64,000 nt of DNA from Dinghuibacter sp964544695. GTDB taxonomy: Bacteria > Bacteroidota > Bacteroidia > Chitinophagales > Chitinophagaceae. Location: positions 1 to 64,000 of the forward strand of contig CAZJDB010000016.1 in the NCBI GenBank assembly GCA_964544695.1. The letters run 5' to 3'. Under the pieces are notes generated by a model, which searched no databases, was not told the origin of the DNA, and worked only from the letters and a program-made list of their open reading frames with translations. This document shows positions 16,888-25,780 of this stretch, in pieces (position 1 is the stretch's first letter; every line of letters begins with the position of its first letter). A program made the translations under genes and the position numbers.

Positions 16888-19284
16888 ATGCTGAAGTTAC
16901 ACCTCCGGACGGCCATCAAAACCCTCCTCCACCAAAAAGTCTTTTCCTTCGTCAATGTATTCGGCCTGACGCTGGGCTTGTCGGCCTGCATGCTTGTGGC
17001 TAATGTCGTCATCGACGATCTATCCTACGACCGCAACTGGAGCAAGTCGAAGGATCTGTACCGGATCCTCAGCATCCAGGATATGGGTTCGGGTATGACT
17101 GAGCGTATGTCCGCATCTTATGCGGGACTGGGACCCGAACTAAGAAAAAATTTCCCGGAGGTTCAGGCGGTAAGCGCCATCGTTCAGGAGTCCATGCGAT
17201 TGCGTTTCAATACCGGGGATCCTGCGGGCGTGGCCCTGACGGAATTGAGGGCGGACACTACAGTTTGGCAACTCCTGGACCTTCCCCTGAAAGCCGGCTC
17301 ACCGCGGGTGTATACTGAAGGAGTCAATAACATCGTGATTTCAGAAAGCGTGGCCAAGCGTTTTTTTGCGGGCAGGAATCCCCTGGGCCGCACCGTGCAG
17401 GAGGTCTCGGCTTACGGAGAAAAGCCCGAGTCCTATGTGATTACGGGCGTCATGAAAGACCTGCCGTACAATACCCATCTCAGGGCAGAAGTCCTGGTGT
17501 TGGATAAACCCAGGGTAGAATCCCTGGGAAACAGGAGCGCGGGCACTTTTTTGAGCCAATATATCCTGTTGCGTCCCGGAACCGACGCCGGCGCTTTCAC
17601 CCAAAAAGTGAACCGCTGGTACGCCGATTTTATGAAAGATGCACGCGTGTACCGGTATGCCTTTCAGCCCATCAGGGACGTTTACCTCCGCTCCGACTTC
17701 AACGACTCCCAAAATGTCAAAGGAAGCATGCGCAATATTTATATTTTCAGCGCGGTGGCCGCCCTACTCCTGTTGATCGCCTGCATCAACTATATCAACC
17801 TCAGTACCGCAAGGGTCGTGTCGCGCCTAAAGGAAACGGGCACGCGTAAAATCCTGGGCGCGCGCCGAAAAGATATTGTCCTGCAATCATTAGCGGAGTC
17901 CGTCCTGGTTTTTGCGCTTTCCCTGGGCCTTTCCATATTCATTTATAGATTGGCCTTGCATCCCTTGGAAGACTACCTGGGGTACTCCCTGGAGCTGACA
18001 TTCCTGTCGCGCCTGTCCCTGCTGGGAATTGCCTGCGGCACCGTCTTTTTGGTAAGTCTGTTCACGGGATTGTATCCTGCCTGGTTACTTTCAGGCGTAC
18101 CCGTCGCGGGAGCCCTCAAGGGCAGACTTTTCAAAAGCAGCCAGTCATGGTTACGTAAAGGCCTCGTCGTAGTCCAGTTTTCAATCTCCATCGTCGTCCT
18201 GGTGGGGATGATCGTGGTCAAGGGGCAAGTGAACTACATGACGAATGCGGACCCGGGCTTCGACCGGAAGGGATTGCTGAGCATCGGATTCGTGTCCTGG
18301 GATGGAAAAGGGGATGTGTTCAAGCAGGCATTACTCGGGGTGCCAGGGGTGGAAGGTTGCAGCATCACCACTTTTCTGCCCTCTTCTGGTCCCGGGTTTA
18401 TGTCCAGGGACCAGGACGACCCTCTGCACCCGGGAAACAAAGTGAAGGTTTGGTACATGAGCGGCGACATCGACCTTGAAAAGGTGTTGGGTCTGCGGTT
18501 GAAAAGCGGGCGTCTCTTCGACCCAGCCCTTTCGACCGATGCCTGGGTTTACGACTTCTCGGAGAAGATGAAAGAGCAGCCCTCCCTCATCACGGCCAGT
18601 ACCGCTGAAATGCTGAACATCCAGGATTTGCATACCATCCCCGGGGATGTTTATTCTCATCCCGTAGGGATCGTGGAAGACTTCCACAGCCAATCGATGC
18701 GCGACGCCATGGGTCCGACCTTCATCCTGGCGGAGCGCTCTCCCCAATACGGAGGTATGCTCATCCGTGTCCAGTCCGGTGCCGAAGGAAGGGTCATGGC
18801 CTCTATCCACCGTTTGTGGAGGCAAATGTATCCGGGCAAGCTCCTGGAAACGCATTGGGTGGACGAGATGCTCACCGATCAGTATGCACAGGAAAGCCGC
18901 TTCCAGCAACTCCTGACCTTCTTCAGCGGACTGTCCATGATCCTGGCGGCCCTGGGCATTTTCGGGCTCATCGTACATGCCGCTGGTCAGCGGATCAAGG
19001 AGATCGGCGTGCGAAGGGTGCTGGGTGCATCGGTGGCCTCGATCGTGCGCCTCCTGGCTTCCGATTTCGCCCGCCTCGTTTGCATTGCCTTCCTGGTCGC
19101 GGCACCCCTGTCCTGGTGGGTCATGCAAAAGTGGCTGGAAGGATTTGCCTACCGAATTCATATCCAGTGGTGGATGCCCGTCCTGGCCGGAACGGTGGCC
19201 CTGGTCATATCGCTGATCACCATCAGTTTTCAGGCGATCAAATCGGCCCTGGCGCCCCCGGTGGAAAGCCTGAGGGCGGAATAG
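16888..19284 (+). CDS. FtsX-like (MacB-type) ABC permease, first of three
   Basis: A 798-residue membrane protein with two MacB periplasmic core plus FtsX units. The N-terminal helix is in HQKVFSFVNVFGLTLGLSAC. A periplasmic domain runs to about residue 280, a helix trio surrounds KETGTRKILGARRKDIV, a second periplasmic part follows, and the final trio carries KEIGVRRVLGAS. The two EIGxRKxLGA-like coupling loops are where an ATPase would bind. No ATP-binding subunit is encoded nearby. Orphan permeases of this type are numerous in Bacteroidota and presumably share a LolD/MacB-like ATPase. Other members lie at 28945 and 54456. Confidence 0.92.
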   Translation: MLKLHLRTAIKTLLHQKVFSFVNVFGLTLGLSACMLVANVVIDDLSYDRNWSKSKDLYRILSIQDMGSGMTERMSASYAGLGPELRKNFPEVQAVSAIVQESMRLRFNTGDPAGVALTELRADTTVWQLLDLPLKAGSPRVYTEGVNNIVISESVAKRFFAGRNPLGRTVQEVSAYGEKPESYVITGVMKDLPYNTHLRAEVLVLDKPRVESLGNRSAGTFLSQYILLRPGTDAGAFTQKVNRWYADFMKDARVYRYAFQPIRDVYLRSDFNDSQNVKGSMRNIYIFSAVAALLLLIACINYINLSTARVVSRLKETGTRKILGARRKDIVLQSLAESVLVFALSLGLSIFIYRLALHPLEDYLGYSLELTFLSRLSLLGIACGTVFLVSLFTGLYPAWLLSGVPVAGALKGRLFKSSQSWLRKGLVVVQFSISIVVLVGMIVVKGQVNYMTNADPGFDRKGLLSIGFVSWDGKGDVFKQALLGVPGVEGCSITTFLPSSGPGFMSRDQDDPLHPGNKVKVWYMSGDIDLEKVLGLRLKSGRLFDPALSTDAWVYDFSEKMKEQPSLITASTAEMLNIQDLHTIPGDVYSHPVGIVEDFHSQSMRDAMGPTFILAERSPQYGGMLIRVQSGAEGRVMASIHRLWRQMYPGKLLETHWVDEMLTDQYAQESRFQQLLTFFSGLSMILAALGIFGLIVHAAGQRIKEIGVRRVLGASVASIVRLLASDFARLVCIAFLVAAPLSWWVMQKWLEGFAYRIHIQWWMPVLAGTVALVISLITISFQAIKSALAPPVESLRAE

Positions 19285-19315
19285 ATTCCTGGCATGAAAT
19301 TTCCGTAGTATACTT

Positions 19316-19406
19316 GACGCGCCGTAGGCGCGTCGCCCGAAGGGCAATAATTAGCAAAGTTGGCGCGGAAGCGCTAAATTGACCTTGGGGCGCTTCCGCG
19401 CCAACT
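19316..19406. repeat. REP-like cluster of hairpins
   Basis: Three inverted repeats in 91 bp. GACGCGCC-GTA-GGCGCGTC is at 19316-19334, GCCC-GAA-GGGC at 19335-19345, and a 17-bp perfect dyad (AGTTGGCGCGGAAGCGC and its complement) at 19358-19374 and 19390-19406 with a 15-nt loop. It lies between two co-directional genes and has no T tract, so it looks like a palindromic intergenic repeat rather than a simple terminator. A related GCGCTTCCGCG core occurs at 25961-25971. Confidence 0.7.
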
Positions 19407-19419
19407 CAAACACATTGGT

Positions 19420-20094
19420 ATGTCCGATAATCAGCTAACCTTGGAAAGACCCGCCAACGTGGGCAAGACCGAACGCGTCCTTTCCGCTATGGCGGGCGCC
19501 TTTATCATCGCGCGAATCCTCCGTAAGCGTAAACTGGATGCCATGCTGGTGGCCGCGGGCGGCTACCTGTTGTACCGGGGCCTTTCGGGGCATTGTTCCC
19601 TCTACGCCCTGGGGCGCAACCCGGGAAGCCACAATAACAATATCAACCTGAAAACCAGCGTCATCGTGAACCGCCCCCGGCACGAAGTGTATACCCTCTG
19701 GAAAAACGTGGAAGGATTACCCTTTTTCATGAAACATTTGGGCAGCGTCCGCAAGCTGGACGACCGCCGGTCGATCTGGCAGATCCAGGCGCCGGAAGGC
19801 ATTCCCTCCGTTCAATGGGTGGCCGAAATCGTGCGCGACGAGGTGGATAAGGAAATATCCTGGCGATCCCTGCCCCATTCGACCCTGGAAAATTCAGGGA
19901 AAATTAACTTTTCGGACGCCCCCGGCGGGGGTACGCATATCGACATTCACCTCTCCTACAAGGCGCCCTTCGGGAAAGTAGGGGCTGAGTTGGGCTGGAT
20001 GTTGAACGGCGTCTTCAAGAATAAGATCGAGGAAGACGTCCGGGGATTCAAGCGCACGGTCGAATCCCAGTTCGCCGAGGCGCATCCCGCGTAA
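19420..20094 (+). CDS. Membrane-anchored SRPBCC protein (YgaP-like TM plus cyclase domain)
   Basis: A 224-residue protein in two parts. Residues 1-75 carry a DUF2892/YgaP-like hydrophobic hairpin with the hallmarks NVGKTERVLS and RGLSGHCSLYALG. Residues from about 80 onward form a polyketide-cyclase/START-like domain (IVNRPRHEVYTLWKNVEGLP, FFMKHLGSVRKLDDRRS, ISWRSLP). This combination is widespread in aerobic bacteria, sometimes with stress-related genes, and its ligand is unknown. The last codons and stop lie in the first copy of a perfect 20-bp tandem duplication. It converges on the TonB receptor gene. Confidence 0.87.
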   Translation: MSDNQLTLERPANVGKTERVLSAMAGAFIIARILRKRKLDAMLVAAGGYLLYRGLSGHCSLYALGRNPGSHNNNINLKTSVIVNRPRHEVYTLWKNVEGLPFFMKHLGSVRKLDDRRSIWQIQAPEGIPSVQWVAEIVRDEVDKEISWRSLPHSTLENSGKINFSDAPGGGTHIDIHLSYKAPFGKVGAELGWMLNGVFKNKIEEDVRGFKRTVESQFAEAHPA

Positions 20095-20116
20095 TTGAGG
20101 CGCATCCCGCGTAATT
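20077..20116. repeat. Perfect 20-bp tandem duplication over the stop codon
   Basis: GAGGCGCATCCCGCGTAATT occurs twice back to back (20077-20096 and 20097-20116). The first copy encodes the last residues (EAHPA) and the TAA stop of the SRPBCC gene; the second is non-coding and sits directly before the stop of the convergent TonB receptor gene. It looks like a recent slippage or unequal-exchange event. Confidence 0.95.
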
Positions 20117-20117
20117 A

Positions 20118-22292
20118 TTAATTCTGCGCCCTCTCCTCTTCGCTTTTGGCGCCATTGCCCTCGTGCTTGCGTTGGTCCTTGATGGCTTTGCCGAAACGGT
20201 AGGTCAGGGAAAAGACAATGTTGCGCGAATCCACGATGTTGCTGTAATTGGCCTCCGTTCCAGCCAGGTAACCAATGCGCCAAGTGGTTTTTAATATGTA
20301 GAAGGGGTCGTTTCCCACGACGCGCAGCGTCCACTTCGTTCCGAACTTTTTGGAGAGGGCTGCATTGACCTGCTCCCTGCTGCCGTCAACGAACTGTTCG
20401 ACGACCAGGCTGGTTTGGTAGTTCCCATAGAGTTGGAATGTCCAGTCCTTTGCAGGGGTAAACGTCAGGACGGGGCGGACGTACCATTCGACTCCCCGCG
20501 TATCCAGGGGACCCGTATAAAAGTTGCTGACCGTCCGCTGGTACATCAGCCGCGAATACACGAATAGGTTGCACCAGCGCGTAAGGTCGAATTCTGCATC
20601 GATTTCGAGGCCTTCATCATAGGTGTTGTCCAGGTTGCCGGGACGGTTGTAATAGTATCCGTTTACAATCTGTACCAGCCCGTCAATCTTGTTGCGGATA
20701 TAGCTGTAATATAGTGTGGCCGTGACTTTTTTATATGTATAGGACAATTCGACATTCGTAGAATAGGTGGGCAGCAGGTAGGGGTTCCCTGTATTGAAGG
20801 TAAACTTGTCCAGGGGGGAAATGAATGGGTTCAACTGCGAATAATTCGGGCGATCCACGCGACGTCCGATGTTCAGCTCGATTTGCTGCCTCCCCGCACT
20901 GTCCAGCTTGTATTGAGCGTATGCCGTCGGAAAGAGGCCGGTATAGTTGCGGTTGAACGAGGAATCGGGCACCTGGGGGTTTCCAAGCTGGTGCCCTTCG
21001 GCGATCGTATTTTCCAGGCGCAGCCCCGCCTGCAGGGAGAGGCGTTTAAAGTCCCGGTTGGCATTGACATATGCAGCGTTTATGTTTTCATGGTACAGGA
21101 AGTGGTTCGTTTGCGTATAATCCGGGATGGACACGCCCTGGAGGACGTTGAAATAATCGGCAAGGTTGTCGGTCAGGGTGTAGCTCGATTTCAAACCGGC
21201 CGCTATGGTGAGCCCATTTTTCAGTGGCTGCGTATAATCGGTCTTGGCCGAATAAATGTGGATCTCAGAGGGGAGATTACCCGTCTCGAGGGTCGTGTCG
21301 TTGCCCGTATTGAGAAAACGCTGGTTCAACTGTGTCCGGTACGTTACATAGTCCAGGTCGATGGTGTGCTCCCAGCCCTTCTTGTCGTAGGCGTGCCGGT
21401 AATTGAGGTTGATGGCTCCGTTGTCGAAGGTTCTATCGTCGCGGTTGTCGGCCAGGATGGTGGAGTCCAACTGTCCATTCGTTTCCTCGAACAGGCTGGT
21501 GCTGCCCGTGCGATTGGTCCCGTTGTTCAGCAGCCCAGCGAGTACAATTCCAAAGGTGGTTTTTTCGGAAGCATACAGGTCTGCGCCGATCCTTGCGGAG
21601 TAACTGTCGAATGCGCGCCTGGTCGTGGAGTGCTGGTTGAATACGGGGCTGAAATTGTGGATGCTCGTATCGTAGTACCGGTTAATGATAGAGCTGTTGA
21701 AGGTATTGATGTCGTTAAAACCCAGGCTGGCGGAGATGTTCAGTTTGCCCTGCCGGTAATTCAGATTCAGGCTGTTGACGGTCCGCGCATATTTGCCCTG
21801 GGTATAAGAGGCTGTTGCGGTCCCATTGAAGCCCCTTTCTTTAATTCTTTTCGTACGGATGACAATGATCCCGGCATTCCCTGCGGCGTCGTATTTGGCG
21901 GGCGGGTTCGTCATCAGTTCGATCCGGTCGATCGTGGAAGCAGGGAGGGAGTTGAGGTAGTTCGCCAAATCCTGCCCCGAGAGATAGGTGGGTCGGTCGT
22001 CGATGTACACCATGACGCCGCTTTTCCCCTGCAGGCTGATGGTTCCGTTTTGATCCACTTCCACCCCGGGAGCGTTGGACAGGACGTCCAGGGCCGATCC
22101 TCCCGCGTTGCCCACCAGGGCATCGGTATGGATGACCGTTCGGTCGAGGAGGTGTTCCACGATGGGCTTTTTGCCCACCAGTTTGATTTCTTTGAGTTCT
22201 TTTGGTTTGGTCGTGTCCTTCTGTGCATACGTTATCGCAGGGGCAAAAAGGAGGCTTACGACCATTTTTATGGCCGTCCGTTTGACGTTCAT
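20118..22292 (-). CDS. TonB-dependent receptor-like outer membrane protein
   Basis: A 724-residue outer membrane protein. After a signal peptide ending near YAQ come a plug domain (LDRTVIHTDALVGNAGGSAL, then SLQGKSGVMVYIDDRPTYL, then YDAAGNAGIIVIRTKR) and a large barrel of the outer-membrane beta-barrel type. The last strand region reads FSLTYRFGKAIKD with a charged tail. There is no N-terminal carboxypeptidase-like domain, unlike SusC proteins. It follows BlaR1 by 17 bp on the same strand, so it is probably the last gene of the BlaI-BlaR1 operon. The substrate is not evident. Confidence 0.9.
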   Translation of the reverse strand: MNVKRTAIKMVVSLLFAPAITYAQKDTTKPKELKEIKLVGKKPIVEHLLDRTVIHTDALVGNAGGSALDVLSNAPGVEVDQNGTISLQGKSGVMVYIDDRPTYLSGQDLANYLNSLPASTIDRIELMTNPPAKYDAAGNAGIIVIRTKRIKERGFNGTATASYTQGKYARTVNSLNLNYRQGKLNISASLGFNDINTFNSSIINRYYDTSIHNFSPVFNQHSTTRRAFDSYSARIGADLYASEKTTFGIVLAGLLNNGTNRTGSTSLFEETNGQLDSTILADNRDDRTFDNGAINLNYRHAYDKKGWEHTIDLDYVTYRTQLNQRFLNTGNDTTLETGNLPSEIHIYSAKTDYTQPLKNGLTIAAGLKSSYTLTDNLADYFNVLQGVSIPDYTQTNHFLYHENINAAYVNANRDFKRLSLQAGLRLENTIAEGHQLGNPQVPDSSFNRNYTGLFPTAYAQYKLDSAGRQQIELNIGRRVDRPNYSQLNPFISPLDKFTFNTGNPYLLPTYSTNVELSYTYKKVTATLYYSYIRNKIDGLVQIVNGYYYNRPGNLDNTYDEGLEIDAEFDLTRWCNLFVYSRLMYQRTVSNFYTGPLDTRGVEWYVRPVLTFTPAKDWTFQLYGNYQTSLVVEQFVDGSREQVNAALSKKFGTKWTLRVVGNDPFYILKTTWRIGYLAGTEANYSNIVDSRNIVFSLTYRFGKAIKDQRKHEGNGAKSEEERAQN

Positions 22293-22309
22293 GGTTGATG
22301 TTTTAGGGA

Positions 22310-23743
22310 TTACTGTCCGTGTCCCCAGGACCAGTCACCGGTGGTATTGATCTTGGGGCCGAACTTGGCCAGGTATTTTGCGAAAACATTATCCGGCACC
22401 TTCTCTCCATTGACGATTAACGATTTATTGCTGAACAGGAAGTGTATGTGATCCGTTACGGATCCGATGTACCCGTCCTTGACCAGGTCAGAGAGCATCT
22501 CGTCCTGACGGGGATCTTTATCGTTATAGTGGGAACTGTTATATGGACTGTTATATGGACGCATTGGGCTGACAGGTTCTGTCGCGGGTGCCACCACTAG
22601 TTGCGTGGCACGCGGAAAGGTATCCGGCAAGGGAGGAAGGATGCGATGTTCGGCGTTTGCGGACGCCATCCGGATATCCGGCTTCCGCAAATCCGGCTTT
22701 GGGGCCACCATCGTCGATTTAACCGGCGCCGTTTTGACCGCCGGTGGATTTTTGTGTGGATTCCTATTGAAAGCAGATACGCAAATCCCGCAAAGGACAA
22801 GGCAAATCGCCAGGAGCGTTTTTTCCAGGATGCTCAGGGAGTGGTTTATATCCCCCGCCAGGCGCCTGACCCTGCGCAGGAGACCGTGCCGGTTGCCTGC
22901 AAGGCCCATGGCATGGGCGGGCAGGGCAGACTGGAATTCCGCGCAGGAAAGGAGGGCGCGTATATATCCCGCGCGGTCATGGTCCCCTCCCAGGGCCAGG
23001 TCGTCGCAACAGTTTTCCCTTTCATTTTTGATCAGCCTGGATACCCAAAGGAGCGCTGGGTTGAAGAAGAAAAGGATCTCCAGGAGGCTTTGCAACAGGT
23101 TCACCAGGTAATCCCGGCGGCGGATATGCGCCAGCTCGTGGGCGAGGATCGCTTCCAGGGATTCATACGGTAGTGCCGTGCATAATCCCAGGGGGATAAG
23201 GATGATGGGCTTCAGGTGACCAATGACCATGGGTACCCTGGCCACGCCGGATTCCAGCATTTCTATGCTTTTCTTTATGCCCATCGTAGCGGCAATCCCC
23301 TGCACGCGCTCCTTCCATTCCGGACTTACCGGGTAGACCTGTACCCGGCGCAACCGGTAGGTTCCGTATAGCCCGATGCTCCATTGGATGGACCTGGCAC
23401 AGATGATGATAAACCAAACGGCCACGATGGTTCCCGCATATTGGTTCACCATGCCCCAAAGGGTAGGGATTTCCGGGGCGGGACTCCATGCAACCATGCT
23501 GAAAGTTGTCGCCCGAACGTTAGACACGTCTTGCACCGGCCCTTTTTCCAACACTATCGCGAAGGTTACGAACACACCTCCCGCAAACAAGAACAGGGCC
23601 GTCACCAGCAAATTATATCGTAAGGCAGGGCTCAGGCGTTTCGTACAAAGGACGATCAGACCAGCCACGGCCGCCAAAAGGGCGCCTTGCCACAAGGAAT
23701 GCGCGAGCGTCAAGCATAGCGCATGGATTACCGGATAACCCAT
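22310..23743 (-). CDS. BlaR1/MecR1-like M56 membrane metallopeptidase
   Basis: A 477-residue protein with four N-terminal membrane helices and the zinc protease motif HELAHIRRRDYL in the loop after the third, followed by the NERENCCDDLAL acidic block. This is the gluzincin core of family M56. In antirepressor systems such proteins cleave the BlaI/MecI repressor on sensing a signal. The C-terminal periplasmic region is Pro-rich and not a penicillin-binding domain, so beta-lactam sensing is unlikely. A small in-frame 12-bp direct repeat at 22535-22558 doubles a Pro-Tyr-Asn-Ser unit. It lies 11 bp after blaI. Confidence 0.9.
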   Translation of the reverse strand: MGYPVIHALCLTLAHSLWQGALLAAVAGLIVLCTKRLSPALRYNLLVTALFLFAGGVFVTFAIVLEKGPVQDVSNVRATTFSMVAWSPAPEIPTLWGMVNQYAGTIVAVWFIIICARSIQWSIGLYGTYRLRRVQVYPVSPEWKERVQGIAATMGIKKSIEMLESGVARVPMVIGHLKPIILIPLGLCTALPYESLEAILAHELAHIRRRDYLVNLLQSLLEILFFFNPALLWVSRLIKNERENCCDDLALGGDHDRAGYIRALLSCAEFQSALPAHAMGLAGNRHGLLRRVRRLAGDINHSLSILEKTLLAICLVLCGICVSAFNRNPHKNPPAVKTAPVKSTMVAPKPDLRKPDIRMASANAEHRILPPLPDTFPRATQLVVAPATEPVSPMRPYNSPYNSSHYNDKDPRQDEMLSDLVKDGYIGSVTDHIHFLFSNKSLIVNGEKVPDNVFAKYLAKFGPKINTTGDWSWGHGQ

Positions 23744-23754
23744 ATGAATGTTTT

Positions 23755-24123
23755 TTACTTTTCTTTTTCAAGGTTGTCCAGGATTTCCCGTATCCTGGCT
23801 AAATCCTCCTTTGACGTTTTTTGATTGCCCAGGACCTGCATCAGCAACTTACCCGTGGATCCCTGATATACGGAATCCACGAACCTGTCCAGGAGGTGGT
23901 CCTTGGTCTTTTGTTCCCCTTCGGCAGCCTGGTAAACGTGCTTCATCTGGCTTTCGTCGCGTTTCAAAATCCCCTTGTCCGTCATGATCTGCATCACCTT
24001 CAGGGTTGAGGTATAATTTACGTCCCGCTGTTCGTTAAGCTTGTCGTTGACGAACCGGACCGTAGAGGGCCCCCAGGTCCACAACACGTGCAGGATTTCC
24101 AGCTCTGCCTTGGTAGGTTCCAT
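23755..24123 (-). CDS. BlaI/MecI-family repressor
   Basis: A 122-residue winged-helix repressor: MEPTKAELEILHVLWTWGPS, then VNYTSTLKVMQIMTDKGIL and a C-terminal dimerisation segment ending LDNLEKEK. The start at 24123 is preferred because an AAGGA-type ribosome site (complement of 24131-24136) sits just upstream and the length matches the family. Earlier in-frame starts at 24138 (ATG) and 24153 (GTG) are possible. It is the first gene of blaI-blaR1-TonB receptor and divergent from the GyrI-like gene; the 107-bp region between should hold its operator, but I see no clean dyad there. Confidence 0.9.
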   Translation of the reverse strand: MEPTKAELEILHVLWTWGPSTVRFVNDKLNEQRDVNYTSTLKVMQIMTDKGILKRDESQMKHVYQAAEGEQKTKDHLLDRFVDSVYQGSTGKLLMQVLGNQKTSKEDLARIREILDNLEKEK

Positions 24124-24230
24124 GCTTTTTTCCTTCATGAAACTAAGGTACACATATTTTCGTACGAAGCTACAGTTAGGTTAATAATTTTTTAATACAC
24201 TGATTATCAATAATTATTTAGTTTACCGGC

Positions 24231-24665
24231 ATGAATAACACCACTGGAGAAAATTTCAACATAACGCTCTACGGCTACTCGGGGGAAGCCGTAAATCGCG
24301 ATTGGGCGAATACGGGCATGGCCCTGATGAACAAAATGTTCAAGGAAGTTGCCGCCCACGGCCTCGCCACCAACGGGACCGTCGTTTGGGGGTATTGGCA
24401 AGGCAACATGATGATGGCCGGTGTCGAGCTGTCCGGGTCCCTCCCGGGCGGAACCGATTTGGAGCAACGGTCATTTGAACTGCCCCGTTATGTGCGCATC
24501 AAACACATTGGGCCTTACAATCAGATACCTGAGACCTTCACGAAAGCGCAGGAGTATTTTAAAAACGAAGGGATAGCAGTGGGTTTGCCATATCTGGAAC
24601 TTTATGGGCATTGGAACGAGGATCCCTCCAAGCTCGAGACGGATTTGTTGTGGACCCTGGTTTAG
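24231..24665 (+). CDS. GyrI-like effector-binding domain protein
   Basis: A 144-residue stand-alone GyrI-like/AraC-effector-binding domain. Features are the early ANTGMALMNKMFKEVAAHGL helix, VWGYWQGNMMMAGVEL, and the late block YVRIKHIGPYNQIPETFTKA and PYLELYGHWNEDPSK. This order is typical of SOUL/GyrI-fold ligand-binding domains. Such proteins bind small, often cationic or hydrophobic compounds; the ligand is unknown. It is divergent from blaI and converges with the acyltransferase gene, overlapping it by 4 bp. Confidence 0.82.
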   Translation: MNNTTGENFNITLYGYSGEAVNRDWANTGMALMNKMFKEVAAHGLATNGTVVWGYWQGNMMMAGVELSGSLPGGTDLEQRSFELPRYVRIKHIGPYNQIPETFTKAQEYFKNEGIAVGLPYLELYGHWNEDPSKLETDLLWTLV

Positions 24666-25780
24666 ATCACTTTTTTTACCCCGGGAATCTCGGTCACCAG
24701 GGCGCCCAGCAGGAAGCTGCCCAGCACGGCCAATGGTGCAACCACCAGCAACTTTACAGCGGGATCTACATTCCATCCCCTGACCGCCAGGCTCAGTGAA
24801 ATGATCACTACCGGGTGAAAGATATAGACCGCAAATGCACTCCGCGAAAGGCGGCCTAATAAGGGTGTTCGCACATTCCACTTCCTTTTTCCCAGAGACA
24901 GGAGCGCCACGATGATAGAGAACCCTACCAATTGTTCCCAGAGGGCATAGAGTAACGATTGCCAGTGGAACCCTCCCGAATACCATTCCTGCGGGGTATG
25001 CAGGGTTATATTGAGGATAAAGAAAAGGACGAAGATGAGCAACGACCGCGGGACGTTCCGACCGAAACGCCTGGCCGCATTGTCGGGAATCTGGGGTAGC
25101 CAGTTGTTTTTAGCGGCCACGAGTCCCAGGCAAAACAGCACAATATATTGTGTGAAATGACCTGGTTGGAATCCCAGGGGTTTCAGCACCCATCCCACTG
25201 GAAAGAAGATGCGCACGACGAAGCTGACCAAACCCGTTCCGGCGGCGAACCAAAGTATCGTTGACCTGCCCGGAAGCGGAAGCCCTTCGGGTACGCCCCT
25301 TTTGGAGAGTACCCTCCACAGGGCGTATACGAGCGTAAACAGCAGCAAGGCAGCCACAAACCATAATACCCCGAAATCGATCCAGCCGTCGAATCCACTC
25401 AGGTAGTTCCCATAACTGATATGGTTGCCCTTGGCAAAATAATTGACGAGGTAGCTCAGGAAAGGGGAAAATATAAAGGAATAAAAAAGTAGGGGGATGC
25501 CCAGCCTCCATAATCGATCTCCGACAAATTTCGAGAAACCTTTCCGGTCATAAGAAGACCCGGCAAAGAAGGAGGACAGGAAAAAGAAAAACCCCATGAA
25601 AAAGGACTGGTTCAGGCAGACGAATATGGTAATGGGCGCCAGGGCCCAATGCGATGTCGTGCTTTCCTTGTAATACCAACCGCCCGGCGCTCCATACGCA
25701 ACACAGCAATGATGGAGGACGACAAGGATGGTCAGCAGGACCTTGATATTGTCGATGTAATAAATCTTCAGAGGTGGCTT
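24662..25780 (-). CDS. Acyltransferase family 3 membrane protein
   Basis: A 372-residue protein with about ten membrane helices. It begins with KIYYIDNIKVLLTILVVLHHCCVAYG, the acyltransferase-3 opening in which the conserved histidine pair lies in the first helix. SFFMGFFFFLSSFFAGSS and the late AVYIFHPVVIISLSL block follow the family order. Members move acyl groups to sugars or lipids at the inner membrane. The ATG at 25780 is chosen; an in-frame start at 25834 would add a second short hydrophobic stretch. It overlaps the convergent GyrI-like gene by 4 bp. Confidence 0.88.
   Translation of the reverse strand, partial: KPPLKIYYIDNIKVLLTILVVLHHCCVAYGAPGGWYYKESTTSHWALAPITIFVCLNQSFFMGFFFFLSSFFAGSSYDRKGFSKFVGDRLWRLGIPLLFYSFIFSPFLSYLVNYFAKGNHISYGNYLSGFDGWIDFGVLWFVAALLLFTLVYALWRVLSKRGVPEGLPLPGRSTILWFAAGTGLVSFVVRIFFPVGWVLKPLGFQPGHFTQYIVLFCLGLVAAKNNWLPQIPDNAARRFGRNVPRSLLIFVLFFILNITLHTPQEWYSGGFHWQSLLYALWEQLVGFSIIVALLSLGKRKWNVRTPLLGRLSRSAFAVYIFHPVVIISLSLAVRGWNVDPAVKLLVVAPLAVLGSFLLGALVTEIPGVKKVI

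Noticed and set aside
19316..19345. Reading the first hairpins as a terminator of the FtsX gene
   Set aside because: No T tract follows either stem, and they sit among further palindromes, so a repeat family is more likely.
18331..19347. Open frame of 338 codons on the minus strand
   Set aside because: Antisense to the FtsX-like permease; Gln/His/Arg-rich shadow translation.
20883..22298. Open frame of 471 codons on the plus strand
   Set aside because: Antisense to the TonB receptor plug and barrel; composition is Val/Gly/Arg-rich without domain motifs.
22535..22558. 12-bp direct repeat (ACTGTTATATGG twice) as a regulatory iteron
   Set aside because: It is in frame within the BlaR1 coding region and merely doubles a Pro-Tyr-Asn-Ser unit.
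22310..24123. Beta-lactam resistance operon
   Set aside because: The BlaR1-like protein has no penicillin-binding C-terminal domain and no beta-lactamase is encoded nearby.
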